From Acidobacteriota bacterium (GTDB lineage: Bacteria; Acidobacteriota; Terriglobia; Acidiferrales; UBA7541): 64,000 bases of DNA. Below the pieces are notes generated by a model. It made no database searches, was not told where the DNA came from, and saw only the letters and a list, made by a program, of their open reading frames with translations. The stretch is from assembly GCA_003167215.1 (NCBI GenBank), contig PMTV01000054.1, positions 1 to 64,000 on the forward strand, written 5' to 3'. Positions within the stretch are counted from its first letter, which is position 1, and the number at the start of each line of letters is the position of its first letter. Positions 47,651 to 56,451 of the stretch are shown here, piece after piece. The translations under genes and the position numbers were made by a program.

Positions 47651-48490
47651 ATGCCGTCGATTTCCCAAGGCAGCAATGCCACCGCCGCAAGACTCGCTCC
47701 ACAAGTGCGTATGAATGATCCTCGCTCGATGGCTTCGGAAAAGGAGACGCCGGTGCGCTTTCAGATCTCCGACCTGAATTTTTTCTACGGCCCAAAGCAG
47801 GCCATCTTTGGGCTGAACCTGAATATCCCGGTGAACAAGGTGACCGCCTTAATCGGACCTTCGGGATGCGGAAAGTCGACATTCCTGCGCACGTTGAACC
47901 GCATGAACGAGATCATCAGGAACACTCGCGTGGATGGCGAAATCTTGCTCGACGGCCAAGATATACATTCGATGGATGTGGTGAATCTGCGGCGTCGTGT
48001 CGGAATGGTGTTTCAGAGGCCGAATCCTTTTCCGAAGTCGATTTATGAAAACGTGGCGTATGGACTTTGCATCAACGGTTATAAGGGTCGTCTCGACGAA
48101 CTCGTAGAAAGCAGCCTGCACCGCGCGGCGCTTTGGGACGAAGTCAAGGATTACCTTCACAAGTCGGCTTTCGCGCTTTCCGGCGGGCAGCAGCAGAGGC
48201 TGTGTATTGCGCGAGCTCTTGCCGTGAATCCTGAAGTGCTTTTGCTGGACGAGCCCTGCTCCGCGCTGGATCCGGTGACGACCGCAAAGATTGAAGAATT
48301 ATTGTTTCAGCTGAAGGATAGCTGCACCATGGCAATCGTTACTCACAACATGCAGCAGGCAGCCCGCGCCAGCGATTTCACAGCCTTCATGCTTGACGGC
48401 AAACTCATCGAACACAGCGAAACATCTAAACTATTTACGACGCCTACCGATCCGCGTACTGAGGCCTACATTACCGGCCGCTTCGGTTAA
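47651..48490 (+). CDS. pstB: Phosphate ABC transporter ATPase PstB
   Basis: A 279-residue ATPase. Walker [10 protein letters not shown] (about residue 73), signature [17 protein letters not shown], Walker [14 protein letters not shown] and H-loop [14 protein letters not shown] are intact, with the PstB-typical [20 protein letters not shown]. The ~30-residue N-terminal extension (Ser/Ala/Pro-rich) is not needed for the family; ATG 47711 or later could be the true start. The second phoU follows after ~55 bases. Confidence 0.96.
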   Translation: MPSISQGSNATAARLAPQVRMNDPRSMASEKETPVRFQISDLNFFYGPKQAIFGLNLNIPVNKVTALIGPSGCGKSTFLRTLNRMNEIIRNTRVDGEILLDGQDIHSMDVVNLRRRVGMVFQRPNPFPKSIYENVAYGLCINGYKGRLDELVESSLHRAALWDEVKDYLHKSAFALSGGQQQRLCIARALAVNPEVLLLDEPCSALDPVTTAKIEELLFQLKDSCTMAIVTHNMQQAARASDFTAFMLDGKLIEHSETSKLFTTPTDPRTEAYITGRFG

Positions 48491-48544
48491 AGTGGATTGG
48501 TTTATCGGGCTATTGCACGCAGAAACGGAAAGGTCTGAGGAAAC

Positions 48545-49210
48545 ATGGAACGACATTTTGAGCGAGACCTCGAAGAGCTGAAACAGCGACTGCTTTGGAT
48601 GGGAAGCCTCGCCGAGCGAGCCGTCCATCAGGCGATCCACGCGGTGCTGGACGGTGAAGAGCACCTCGCCGAGACCGTCTTGACTGAAGAAGATGCAATT
48701 AACGAGATTCAGATTGAAATCGACGAGCGCGTGCAACGCTTGCTGGCACTGCAACAGCCTATGGCCGCCGACTTGCGATTCTTGCTGGCGGTTTCGCGCA
48801 TCAACGGAGACCTCGAGCGCATCGGAGACCAAGCTGTCAATATTGCGCAATCGGCAACGCGGATCATGCGCCATCCGCAGGTGAAGCCTTACGTTGATTT
48901 GCCGCGAATGAGCGAGCTGGCCGAAGGGATGGTCCGCGATAGTTTGAATGCCCTGGTGCGAGGAGATATCGAGCTAGCCCATAGCGTGCTCCAGCGCGAT
49001 GACCAGGTGGACCGGCTGCGCGACCAACTCTTCCGCGAGTTGCTCACCTACATGATGGAAAACTCCGCCGTGGTGTTCACCGCCTTCGAGCTTGTTCTCG
49101 TGGCGAAAAACATCGAACGCATCGGAGATCACGCGACAAACATCGCCGAAGACGTGATTTACTTCGTCGCCGGCCGCGACGTACGGCACCCAGCGCTCGA
49201 CCGCCGTTAG
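48545..49210 (+). CDS. phoU: PhoU, second copy
   Basis: A 221-residue PhoU with two helical units and the metal-binding motifs INGDLERIGDQAVNIAQSA and KNIERIGDHATNIAEDVIYFV. GAGGAAAC precedes the ATG. It closes the pst operon. It is not identical to the first copy at 43901: this one resembles the E. coli-type PhoU more in its opening (ERHFERDLEELKQRLLWMG). Two PhoU paralogues at one locus may divide control of PhoR and transport. Confidence 0.95.
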   Translation: MERHFERDLEELKQRLLWMGSLAERAVHQAIHAVLDGEEHLAETVLTEEDAINEIQIEIDERVQRLLALQQPMAADLRFLLAVSRINGDLERIGDQAVNIAQSATRIMRHPQVKPYVDLPRMSELAEGMVRDSLNALVRGDIELAHSVLQRDDQVDRLRDQLFRELLTYMMENSAVVFTAFELVLVAKNIERIGDHATNIAEDVIYFVAGRDVRHPALDRR

Positions 49211-49295
49211 ACATCTTTTTTGCCCACACGCCACGGCCCGGACACACTTCTTCTAACGAGAGTAACGCTTTTGATAGTACATGGAGGAAGAGGGT

Positions 49296-49631
49296 CTAGA
49301 TGCGCGTAAGAGCTGTAGCTTCGTCTTCGGCGAGGTCAAGAATTGTGTCGAGCCGGACCATTTTCAACAGCATCACTACCCGCTTATTCGGCGCGAAGTA
49401 GGTGCATTTTCCGCCCGCGCGCTTCAGCGTGGTGAACGCACGAACGAGTGCCCCAATCCCCGAACTGTCGAGTTCCGTAACGCCGGCGAGATTTACAGCT
49501 ATGTGTGTGGTTCCCGCTTCGATGAGCTGCTGAATCTGATTGCGAAAAGATTCTTCAGCGTCGCCCAATTTCAGCGGCCCGTCGAGATCCAGGATTGTGG
49601 CTCGGCCAGCTTTGCGGATGCCAATGTTCAC
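49296..49631 (-). CDS. STAS-domain anti-sigma factor antagonist
   Basis: A 111-residue STAS protein from GTG 49631 (GTGAGG nearby); a longer frame adds 39 residues without a ribosome site. The conserved phospho-Ser motif is VTELDSSGIGALVRAF at about residue 60. It is similar in layout to the STAS gene at 25270. It lies between the pst operon (convergent) and the GAF-HlyD operon (divergent, shared upstream region). Confidence 0.9.
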   Translation of the reverse strand: MNIGIRKAGRATILDLDGPLKLGDAEESFRNQIQQLIEAGTTHIAVNLAGVTELDSSGIGALVRAFTTLKRAGGKCTYFAPNKRVVMLLKMVRLDTILDLAEDEATALTRI

Positions 49632-49734
49632 ATGTGCCTCACTGCGCTTTGCAAAGCTATCTGAATTATGTCCGGCAATCAAGTCCCTGCAAAAAACTTC
49701 TAAGAAATACGGCAGATGCCGCCAGCAGTCTTCC

Positions 49735-49763
49735 TTGACGCTATACATGGCATTTGCTAGGCT
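49735..49763 (+). promoter_or_regulatory. Possible sigma-70-type promoter upstream of GAF-HlyD operon
   Basis: TTGACG (49735-49740), a 17-base spacer and TAGGCT as -10 element; the -35 hexamer is good, the -10 poor. It lies about 75 bases before the GAF-HlyD start. No sigma-54 motif or copy of the peptide-cassette upstream element was seen here. Confidence 0.3.
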
Positions 49764-49835
49764 GCCTCACTATCTCTTCATTCGCGCGCGGTTTTTACCC
49801 GCGACTAAGAGTATCCCCCTGCCGCTGGGAGAGTA

Positions 49836-52262
49836 ATGGAAACATCTTCCGCGCTTTTCGAACTCGCGAGCATATCTTTAGCGTGCCGCGATCAAGACAC
49901 CCTGCTGAAGACCTTCGCCGCCCGAGTGGGCACTACACTCGGAGCGCGCGCCGTGCTCGTATGGACGACGAACGGAACAGCAGAGGAACTCCTTTGCCGC
50001 ATGCGCTGGACTGAGCCGGGCGAACGCTTACATCCCACCGAACTGCCTGTCAACGGAGGAACGCTCGCAATATTGTACCAATCAGCCGCCACCAGACGTT
50101 TGCCCGCACGCGAAATCGCACCAGAAGATCTTGAGCATCTTGATGAGTTCAGCCGTACCCGGGTGAAATCCGCTTTGTATTCATCCCTGCCGGGGGCGCA
50201 AAGGCCGGAAGGCGTAGTCGAGGTTCTCAACAAGCGCGCCGGAGACTTCACCGCCGAAGACGCGCACTTCCTGGAAGAAGCATGCCAGCTGGCAGGCCGC
50301 GCACTGACCAATCTGGGCGCGATTGAACAGGAACGTCAGAGCCAACTCGCGACTCTCGAACGCCTGACCGCGCTATACGACCTGGGCCAGACATTTACAT
50401 CAACTCTGGAACTGGAAGAGCTTCTCCCCATCGTAGCGGGTAAAATCCGCGACATTTTGGGGGCCGGAGCCTGCAATCTCTGGCTGGCTTCGCCTGACGG
50501 ACAGGAACTCAATCTCGCGAGGCAAATCGGCGATGACCCTACGATTGAAGAGGACGCCACCGCGTCATTAAGTGAAGGTTTGCTGGCTGAAGTTGCGCAG
50601 CAAGCGAACCCGAAGTTAGTCGAAGACCCGAGCGGGGAAGCCGGGCTCGCCGAACGCATTGAAGCTGGCGGAGATTTCGAGCTTCAGTCTTGGATGGCAG
50701 CGCCCCTGCGAAAAGACGACGAGGTTCTCGGTGTCGTCGAGATCATTAATAAGGCGGACGGCACGCTGTTCAATGAAGACGATCTATTTTTCCTCTCCAG
50801 TATCAGCGAACAGGCCGCGGTGGCACTGCACAATGCAAACCTGCTGGAGTCCGAGCGAAAGGTTCACGCCCTCGATGCCTTGTTGAAAATTTCGCAGGAA
50901 ATTACTTCCACTCTGGATCTCGATCACGTTTTGACCACGGTAGTGGCGCAGTCCGCATCAGTCGTGCCGTTTGAGAGTTGCGTTATTGGATTTTACGACC
51001 GTGGGCGCTTCGTCCTGGGAGCCGTCTCCGGAGAAACGGAAGTTCCGAAGACGCGGGAAATGAGCGAGCTGCGCGAGCGCATGGAGTGGGTGGCGGAACA
51101 GGATAGTCACGTTGCGGCGAATTTTCATGAGGATGGCTGGCAAGTCGAGCCTGCAGAGGCGCACGCCCAAGTTGTCTCGTTCCTGGAAGCCCATGAATAC
51201 CGAGGCTTTTATGGCTTACCACTGCGCGACGATCAAGGAACGCTCGGCGCAATGATTCTTCTGAGCAAGGAAGCCGATTTTCTCTCAGAAAGCCATTTGG
51301 AAACCCTGGCCATCCTCGCCAGCCAGACTACGGTTGCTATCCGCAACGCCCAGCTTTATCAGCAAGTTCCACTGGCGAATATTTTCCAGCCGTTTGCGCA
51401 GAGAAAGAAAAAGTTCCTGGCCGCTGTGCCGCAGAGCCGCATGATGGAATACGCGCAACGCGCCGGCATCGTGGCCCTGTTTCTGACGATAATCCCATGG
51501 CCCATGCGCGTTGGCACCGACGCTACGGTGGTCCCATCCGAGCGCCGCATGGTGAGCGCAATCGAGGGCGGAGTCGTAAAACAAGTCTTCGTGCGCGAAG
51601 GCGATTTGGTGAAACCAGGCCAGCTGCTTGCGCAACTCGACGACAGCGAGGATCGCATAAAGCTAATAGAAGCCGACACCGCGTTGTCTCAGGTGCGGCG
51701 TGAATTAGCCGAAGCCGAATTCCGGAATGACCCCGCAGCGGCAGGACAGGCTCAGATACGCTCGCAGCTATATTCCGCTGAAGTCGCGCTTGAGCAGCAA
51801 CGAATAAATGACGCGCGCTTGACCTCACCCATCGCCGGCATCGTGACCACTCCGAAGGTGGAAGAAAAATCCGGGTCCATGATTAAACCCGGAGATAGTT
51901 TCTGCGAAGTAGTATCTCAGGACCGCATGGCTGCGGAAATGAGCGTCCCCGAAACCGATCTTTCGCTCGTACGGCCAGGGGAAAATGTGTCTCTGAAATT
52001 AAACGCGTTCCCGACAACTACGTTCGAGGGGACCGTAGATCGCATCGGGGCACAGACTCGGACTGATTCTGGAGACCAGTACTTCCTGGTGCGCGCGATA
52101 TTCGAGAACGCCGGAGGAAAGGCTCGCGATGGAATGGTTGGGCGAGTGAGAATTCGGTCGCGGGGCGGGTGGTTTGACAGCGGATGGTACCCGGTTGGGT
52201 ACGTTATTCTGCGTTCGCCGTTCAGATGGATCTGGCAAAAGATATGGCCCTGGCTGCCGTGA
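49836..52262 (+). CDS. GAF(x3)-HlyD fusion membrane protein
   Basis: An 808-residue protein of unusual architecture. Three GAF-type domains (about 1-165, 185-335 and 350-510; LASISLACRDQDTLLKTFAA, TALYDLGQTFTSTLELEELL, ALLKISQEITSTLDLDHVLT) lie on the cytoplasmic side. One membrane segment (AGIVALFLTIIPWPMRVG, about 543-560) follows. The C-terminus is an HlyD-type periplasmic adaptor: lipoyl half-motif EGGVVKQVFVREGDLVKPGQ, coiled coil, second half LTSPIAGIVTTPKVEEKSG and beta-barrel (AEMSVPETDLSLVRPGENV). It probably couples a cytoplasmic signal to envelope transport. It is the first gene of an operon with the next two. Confidence 0.9.
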   Translation: METSSALFELASISLACRDQDTLLKTFAARVGTTLGARAVLVWTTNGTAEELLCRMRWTEPGERLHPTELPVNGGTLAILYQSAATRRLPAREIAPEDLEHLDEFSRTRVKSALYSSLPGAQRPEGVVEVLNKRAGDFTAEDAHFLEEACQLAGRALTNLGAIEQERQSQLATLERLTALYDLGQTFTSTLELEELLPIVAGKIRDILGAGACNLWLASPDGQELNLARQIGDDPTIEEDATASLSEGLLAEVAQQANPKLVEDPSGEAGLAERIEAGGDFELQSWMAAPLRKDDEVLGVVEIINKADGTLFNEDDLFFLSSISEQAAVALHNANLLESERKVHALDALLKISQEITSTLDLDHVLTTVVAQSASVVPFESCVIGFYDRGRFVLGAVSGETEVPKTREMSELRERMEWVAEQDSHVAANFHEDGWQVEPAEAHAQVVSFLEAHEYRGFYGLPLRDDQGTLGAMILLSKEADFLSESHLETLAILASQTTVAIRNAQLYQQVPLANIFQPFAQRKKKFLAAVPQSRMMEYAQRAGIVALFLTIIPWPMRVGTDATVVPSERRMVSAIEGGVVKQVFVREGDLVKPGQLLAQLDDSEDRIKLIEADTALSQVRRELAEAEFRNDPAAAGQAQIRSQLYSAEVALEQQRINDARLTSPIAGIVTTPKVEEKSGSMIKPGDSFCEVVSQDRMAAEMSVPETDLSLVRPGENVSLKLNAFPTTTFEGTVDRIGAQTRTDSGDQYFLVRAIFENAGGKARDGMVGRVRIRSRGGWFDSGWYPVGYVILRSPFRWIWQKIWPWLP

Positions 52263-52281
52263 AAAAAGAGGAACCTTTAAT

Positions 52282-53208
52282 ATGAAACGCGCCGCGTTGA
52301 TCTTAATCGCCGCAATGGCAATTGTCGGAAATGGTTGCGACAATTCGTCTGTTGCTTCCAGCCCCAAGAATGCGCCCCCACCATCCAACGCAGCTTCGTC
52401 TCAGACTCCCGCGGCGAGCGCAGTTTCCGCAAAAGGGACCGAGACGGCCGATATTCTAAGCGTGCTCACAGTAGAACATCAGGTCGATCTCTCCTCGCAA
52501 CGCGATGGCACGGTGACGTCCGTCGTCAAAGACGAAGGCAGCGTGGTCAAGACAGGCGAAATTCTTGGCAAGCTTGACGACCGAAGCCTGCAACAGGAGC
52601 TCATCAAGGCGCGCGACGATCTAAAGGTGACTCAGAACAACTTGCAATATAAAGCAGCGGAACTGAAGGCTAAGGGCGCAGCCTACCGTCGTCAGCAGCA
52701 GTTGCGGGAAGCAGGATTGTCGAGCCAGGCCGATCTCGAAGCCGCAGAATTCGAAGCGAAAGGCGCTGAGTACGACATGCACGGATATGAGGCCTTGGTT
52801 GAAAGCGGCCAAGCCGAAATCCACCGTCTCGAAATTGAAATCGACCAAACCGTTTTGCGCGCTCCCTTCTCGGGCGTCGTGGCGCGCCGCTACGTTCGAG
52901 AAGGGCAAGCCATCGTCAAGGGTGACAAGTGTTTTCGAGTGAGTCAGCTCTATCCTCTGCAGGTCCAGTTTCAAATTTCCGAATTGGCCAGCCCGCGCCC
53001 CGCACTCGGCGCGCCGGTTAACCTCACGCTCGTGGGAGGTGCCGATCGCCAGGTCAGCGCGAAGGTAGTGAAAGTCAGCCCTACCGTGGATCCGTCCAGC
53101 GATAGTTACAATGTGGTGGCCCAACTCACTGGCTCGGGGATTTCCGATCTGCGTCCCGGAATGGCTGTACGCGTCGGATGGCCTGGAACCTCGCCATCAA
53201 AGCCGTAG
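52282..53208 (+). CDS. HlyD-family periplasmic adaptor lipoprotein
   Basis: A 308-residue protein from ATG 52282 (GAGGAA before it). A lipoprotein signal (LILIAAMAIVGNGC, Cys at about residue 18) is followed by a Ser/Pro/Ala-rich linker. The adaptor fold shows the lipoyl half-motif QRDGTVTSVVKDEGSVVKTGE, a coiled coil (about 110-180) and the second half LRAPFSGVVARRYVREGQAI, then barrel VQFQISELASPRPALGAPVN. An RND- or M50-associated adaptor. It lies 20 bases after the GAF-HlyD gene and 12 before the M50 gene. No RND pump or TolC is adjacent. Confidence 0.9.
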   Translation: MKRAALILIAAMAIVGNGCDNSSVASSPKNAPPPSNAASSQTPAASAVSAKGTETADILSVLTVEHQVDLSSQRDGTVTSVVKDEGSVVKTGEILGKLDDRSLQQELIKARDDLKVTQNNLQYKAAELKAKGAAYRRQQQLREAGLSSQADLEAAEFEAKGAEYDMHGYEALVESGQAEIHRLEIEIDQTVLRAPFSGVVARRYVREGQAIVKGDKCFRVSQLYPLQVQFQISELASPRPALGAPVNLTLVGGADRQVSAKVVKVSPTVDPSSDSYNVVAQLTGSGISDLRPGMAVRVGWPGTSPSKP

Positions 53209-53220
53209 AGGATCTCGACC

Positions 53221-55368
53221 ATGCGTTTCGGTCCTACCAGCCTTCAAGTTTCCAGCGTCCTGGCGAAAGGCCTTAAACGACCCAAACTCCGCACCGATCT
53301 GCGCATCAGCGAACAAACGGTAGCGGGCGAAATCAGTTACGTCGTCAAAAACCGCGAGACGAACTCCTACAACCGATACGGGGCCACGGAATATCAACTG
53401 CTATCACTTTGCGATGGAACTCGTACGGCTGCTGAGATTGCACAGGTCATGTCTGAAAAGGATCCCGATTTGACCACCAGCGAGGCCGACGTGCTCGACT
53501 TCCTCGACTCGGTGGAAGCCACCATGTGGGAGCGCTCGGTCGGGGAAAAAAACTTGGCTGTACTTGAGCGCATTCGCGACGAGCGCAAAGGGCGCATCGA
53601 TCAATCGAGTGCGCTCTACATCAGTTTTAAAGCCTGGGATCCGGACGAGACACTCGGGAAAATGGATCGCTATCTCGGGTGGATGTTCACCAAGGGTTTT
53701 GTCATCTTCTCTTTGTTCGTATTTGTCGTCGCGGTTTATCTGCTCGCGGGCGATTGGACGCGAGTGCAGCAGGACACTTCGGCCTTATACGATTTTGCGG
53801 GTAAGAGCGCCTATGACATCTGGATTTTTTGGATCCTGCTGCTGGGTCTGGGCGCTGTACACGAATTTGGCCACGGTCTGACTTGCAAACACTATGGCGG
53901 CGATGTGCATCAAATGGGCTTTTTGCTCATCTATTTCACCCCCGCGTTTTTCACTGACACCACAGACATCCTTCTGTTCCAGACCGGAGCTCCCCGGCAG
54001 TGGGTTATCTTCGCGGGCATTTGGATTGAACTGGTGATCTGCGGCCTGGCCGCATTGGTCTGGCATTTCACCGCTCCCGGTTCGCTGACGAATGATTTTT
54101 TTTACAAAATGATGCTGCTGAGCGGCATTCAGGGTGCGCTCTTGAACCTGAACCCGTTAGTCAAAGCCGACGGCTACTATGCGTTGTCACAATTTCTCAA
54201 CATGGATAACCTGCGCGAAGACTCCTTCGGGTACTTGCGGGCCTGGGTGCAAAAATATATTTTCCGGCATGACATAGACTTGCCGCCGTCCAGCAAGCGC
54301 CAGCGCCGTGTTTTCTTCCTGTTTGGAATTTCAGCCATCATCTACAGCACATCTCTTCTGATTCTTATGCTTCTGTTTGTTAAGAACATACTCGTAAGCC
54401 AAATGGGCGACGAATGGGGATATCTGGCAACCCTTGGCGTCATTTATTTTTTTGCAAGAACGAGTTTGCGAAAAGCTTTGCCCGTTGCACGGGCTTGGAT
54501 ACGGGACAAGAAGGAGAAATATATGGCCTGGAAAGTGACTCGTGCGCAACAGGTTGGCGCCCTTGGACTGGTTCTGTTGTTTCTGTTGCCTCCGTTTTCG
54601 TCAAAGGTCACCACCGATTTGGTGCTCGAACCCGGAAAGGATGTGCGCGTTCGGGCCGCTGTGGGAGGCAGAATTCAAAGAGTGTTCGTTCGGGAGGGCG
54701 ATGAAGTGAAAGCGGGACAAATATTGGCCATTTTGGAGAATCCCGACATAAGTTCCGACGCGCAATCGCTGACGCAGCGGTTAGCACTCGCCAGCAGTAA
54801 TCTCCGCAATAATCAGGATCGCTCAGACTTCAGCCAAGCGGCGCAAGTGGTTCGCGATCGCGGCCGGCTCGAGCAAGAGCTTTCCGTAGCGCAGAAGAGA
54901 GTGCAGAATCTCGAAATTCGAGCTCCCATGGACGGGGTCGTCATTACTTCCAATGTGGACCAGGAAGCCGGCGAATACCTTTCGGCAGGGGACGAATTTG
55001 CCCGGGTGGTGGATCGCAGCACCATGAAGGCGCGTATCCTCATACAGGACCGCGAGCTTCCGGACGTTCAACCCGGCGCGCCTGCCAAGGTGAAGGTGCT
55101 CCCGTTTCCATACCGAACTTACTCGGGCCACGTGGATAAAATACTTCCGGCCGCGGCGCTGGATCATCCAGTCGCCCAGACTGAGAAGCTGACGCGTTTA
55201 GGGCAAGAGTTAGCGAACTTCGTTGCGGTTGAGATGGAAATTCCAAACCCCGATGGGTCTCTGCGGGAAGGCATGACCGGAAAAGCCAAAATTTCCGGGC
55301 CCCGGCATTCCTTGGCCTGGCAGACCGGCCAAGCGACATGGCGCTGGGTGCGTTCGCAGTTTTGGTAA
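53221..55368 (+). CDS. PqqD-like / M50 site-2 peptidase / HlyD fusion
   Basis: A 715-residue protein joining three parts. Residues ~20-105 resemble a PqqD-type peptide-recognition domain (VKNRETNSYNRYGATEYQLL, CDGTRTAAEIAQVM). The middle (about 150-460) is a polytopic M50 peptidase with zinc motif HEFGH at about 214 and the second-site motif LNPLVKADGYY at about 310. The C-terminus (about 475-700) is an HlyD-type adaptor (AAVGGRIQRVFVREGDEVKA, IRAPMDGVVITSNVDQEAG). Such proteins (YydH-like) are linked to export or maturation of ribosomally made peptides. It ends 37 bases before the convergent SET gene. Confidence 0.92.
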   Translation: MRFGPTSLQVSSVLAKGLKRPKLRTDLRISEQTVAGEISYVVKNRETNSYNRYGATEYQLLSLCDGTRTAAEIAQVMSEKDPDLTTSEADVLDFLDSVEATMWERSVGEKNLAVLERIRDERKGRIDQSSALYISFKAWDPDETLGKMDRYLGWMFTKGFVIFSLFVFVVAVYLLAGDWTRVQQDTSALYDFAGKSAYDIWIFWILLLGLGAVHEFGHGLTCKHYGGDVHQMGFLLIYFTPAFFTDTTDILLFQTGAPRQWVIFAGIWIELVICGLAALVWHFTAPGSLTNDFFYKMMLLSGIQGALLNLNPLVKADGYYALSQFLNMDNLREDSFGYLRAWVQKYIFRHDIDLPPSSKRQRRVFFLFGISAIIYSTSLLILMLLFVKNILVSQMGDEWGYLATLGVIYFFARTSLRKALPVARAWIRDKKEKYMAWKVTRAQQVGALGLVLLFLLPPFSSKVTTDLVLEPGKDVRVRAAVGGRIQRVFVREGDEVKAGQILAILENPDISSDAQSLTQRLALASSNLRNNQDRSDFSQAAQVVRDRGRLEQELSVAQKRVQNLEIRAPMDGVVITSNVDQEAGEYLSAGDEFARVVDRSTMKARILIQDRELPDVQPGAPAKVKVLPFPYRTYSGHVDKILPAAALDHPVAQTEKLTRLGQELANFVAVEMEIPNPDGSLREGMTGKAKISGPRHSLAWQTGQATWRWVRSQFW

Positions 55369-55404
55369 GAAATCCAGGCCGAAACCCGGCCGAGCATGGC
55401 AGAG

Positions 55405-55860
55405 TCAACTCAAAATGTATCTGAATGTGCCACGGCATCGGCGAGCGCCGCAATGGCAGGGCACGCGCTGAAGCTTGACAGGGTAGCAATAATCCGCCGT
55501 CAACTCTTCGCCAGTACGTATCTTCCGGCGGCTGAAGAAGAGCAGGTGGTTGCGAACACAGCGCCAGAGCAGATTAGGATTGCACGAGTGGTTGATGAAC
55601 TGGGCACCGCTCCCACCAGAGCTCCCGTCCAGAAACCAGAGGTCGTTCATCTTCGCGAGGTAAGTGTCTTGGGGAAATTCTATATCCCAAACCTGCTCGT
55701 AACTGAGGCGTTTTCCGGTGTATTCGATGACGCGGCGATCTCGAGGAATGTCCTCGAGCGCAAACACTCCATAGCGATGAAGCGAAGAGGGCCCTATTCG
55801 AAGATCATAGTACGCGGTTTTAGAGTTGATCTGGAGTTTCTTCGGGCTCGGCGCTTTCAT
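55405..55860 (-). CDS. SET-domain lysine methyltransferase
   Basis: A 151-residue SET protein from ATG 55860, with GAGG at 8 bases; a longer frame (to 55992) runs into the terminator of peptide 1. SET motifs: GPSSLHRYGVFALEDIPRDR, VIEYTGKRLS, the SAM-binding FINHSCNPNLLWRC (about residue 87) and the catalytic-region tyrosine in ELTADYCYP. A post-SET Cys cluster CHCGARRCRGTF is at the C-terminus. SET enzymes methylate Lys on proteins; here the nearby Lys-rich peptides are candidate substrates (inference). Could equally act on ribosomal or chromatin-like proteins such as the gene at 6962. Confidence 0.93.
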   Translation of the reverse strand: MKAPSPKKLQINSKTAYYDLRIGPSSLHRYGVFALEDIPRDRRVIEYTGKRLSYEQVWDIEFPQDTYLAKMNDLWFLDGSSGGSGAQFINHSCNPNLLWRCVRNHLLFFSRRKIRTGEELTADYCYPVKLQRVPCHCGARRCRGTFRYILS

Positions 55861-55947
55861 GTCGCATCCTCGAAGGACCGCTGCTAAACGGAAGAGCGGC
55901 CAAGCATCTAAGTCGTTTAAGCGGCGCGAAATTCCCCGACAACAAAG

Positions 55948-55982
55948 GAAAAAGGGCTGCCGTTCCTGGGACGGCAGCCCTT
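55948..55982 (-). terminator. Intrinsic terminator of peptide gene 1
   Basis: Read on the minus strand: GGGCTGCCGT, 7-base loop, ACGGCAGCCC (10 perfect pairs), then TTTTTCC. It lies 60 bases after the stop of the 27-residue peptide gene and ~90 bases before the SET gene. Confidence 0.9.
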
Positions 55983-56041
55983 GGTAGTGCAACTGCTAAC
56001 TGATGGCTGGCGCGAAGCCAGCCGGTTCTAATTAAAGGAAA

Positions 56042-56125
56042 TTACGGCCGGCCTACGCCGAACTTGTTCAGAGGCTTCACTGATCCGAGCTTCTTTCCCT
56101 TTTTCACTGTCTTTGCTTTTGCCAT
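56042..56125 (-). CDS. Lys-rich micro-peptide 1 (27 residues), candidate precursor
   Basis: ATG 56125 to TAA. The peptide begins MAKAKTVKKGKKLG, continues with SVKPLNK and ends FGVGRP; 8 of 27 residues are Lys. Aligned with the peptide at 56558-56638, 17 positions are identical, including KPL and the C-terminal GVGR. AAGGAG lies ~10 bases before the ATG. A sigma-54 promoter (56181-56195) and an intrinsic terminator bracket it, giving a monocistronic ~220-nt RNA. No membrane segment or Cys is present. It could be a RiPP-type precursor, a secreted peptide or a SET substrate; too short for automated gene finding. Confidence 0.75.
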   Translation of the reverse strand: MAKAKTVKKGKKLGSVKPLNKFGVGRP

Positions 56126-56180
56126 GGTCTTGAGTCTCCTTAGAATTTTTTGTTTTCTTTCTGACTACACTGCAATTAGT

Positions 56181-56195
56181 GCAATCCGCTCGCCA
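56181..56195 (-). promoter_or_regulatory. Sigma-54 promoter of peptide gene 1
   Basis: Read on the minus strand: TGGCGA-GCGGA-TTGC (followed by A). The invariant GG (-24) and GC (-12) are present at the exact sigma-54 spacing. The predicted start is near 56169, ~45 bases before the peptide ATG. Confidence 0.75.
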
Positions 56196-56281
56196 AACTC
56201 TCGTCGCGTCTTCCCAATTGCCCGAACCTCATTCAAAAGCACTTATCGCCAGTGAGAAGCACAATGCGCTGATACCCGCGA

Positions 56282-56299
56282 TTGAATGTGTTTAATTTC
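56282..56299 (-). promoter_or_regulatory. Conserved upstream element 1 (candidate activator site)
   Basis: TTGAATGTGTTTAATTTC on the plus strand; 14 of 18 bases match the element at 56789-56806. It lies 87 bases from the -24 element of peptide gene 1, the matching distance being 88 bases for peptide gene 2. An additional palindrome GTTGAAT-A-ATTCAAC is at 56310-56324. Typical location for a sigma-54 activator site. Confidence 0.6.
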
Positions 56300-56309
56300 T
56301 TGCGATCGC

Positions 56310-56324
56310 GTTGAATAATTCAAC
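56310..56324. promoter_or_regulatory. Palindrome GTTGAAT-A-ATTCAAC
   Basis: Perfect 7-1-7 inverted repeat ~115-130 bases upstream of the sigma-54 promoter of peptide gene 1. Candidate extra site for the adjacent sigma-54 activator; a degenerate version (GTTGAAATTCTCAC) is at 56797-56810 upstream of peptide gene 2. The rest of the ~430-base gap 56126-56557 holds the promoter, elements and terminator listed here, and no other gene. Confidence 0.5.
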
Positions 56325-56451
56325 GTCCGGGGAAGCTACTGTGAGTCCTCACGGAACTCATTTATGATTGCGGAGCGGAAAATGGCCGCGTATCAAGCCC
56401 GGGAGATTAAGACCTCGAGACGAATTCGGGAAAGGGAAGAATCCATCTAAC

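Noticed and set aside
49755-49775. TGGCATTTGC upstream of GAF-HlyD as sigma-54 promoter
   Set aside because: The two elements are adjacent without the five-base spacer.
56172-56186. TTGCAC-TAA-TTGC as a second sigma-54-like site for peptide 1
   Set aside because: Only three bases separate the elements instead of five and the -24 GG is missing; the TGGCGA-GCGGA-TTGC site fits much better.
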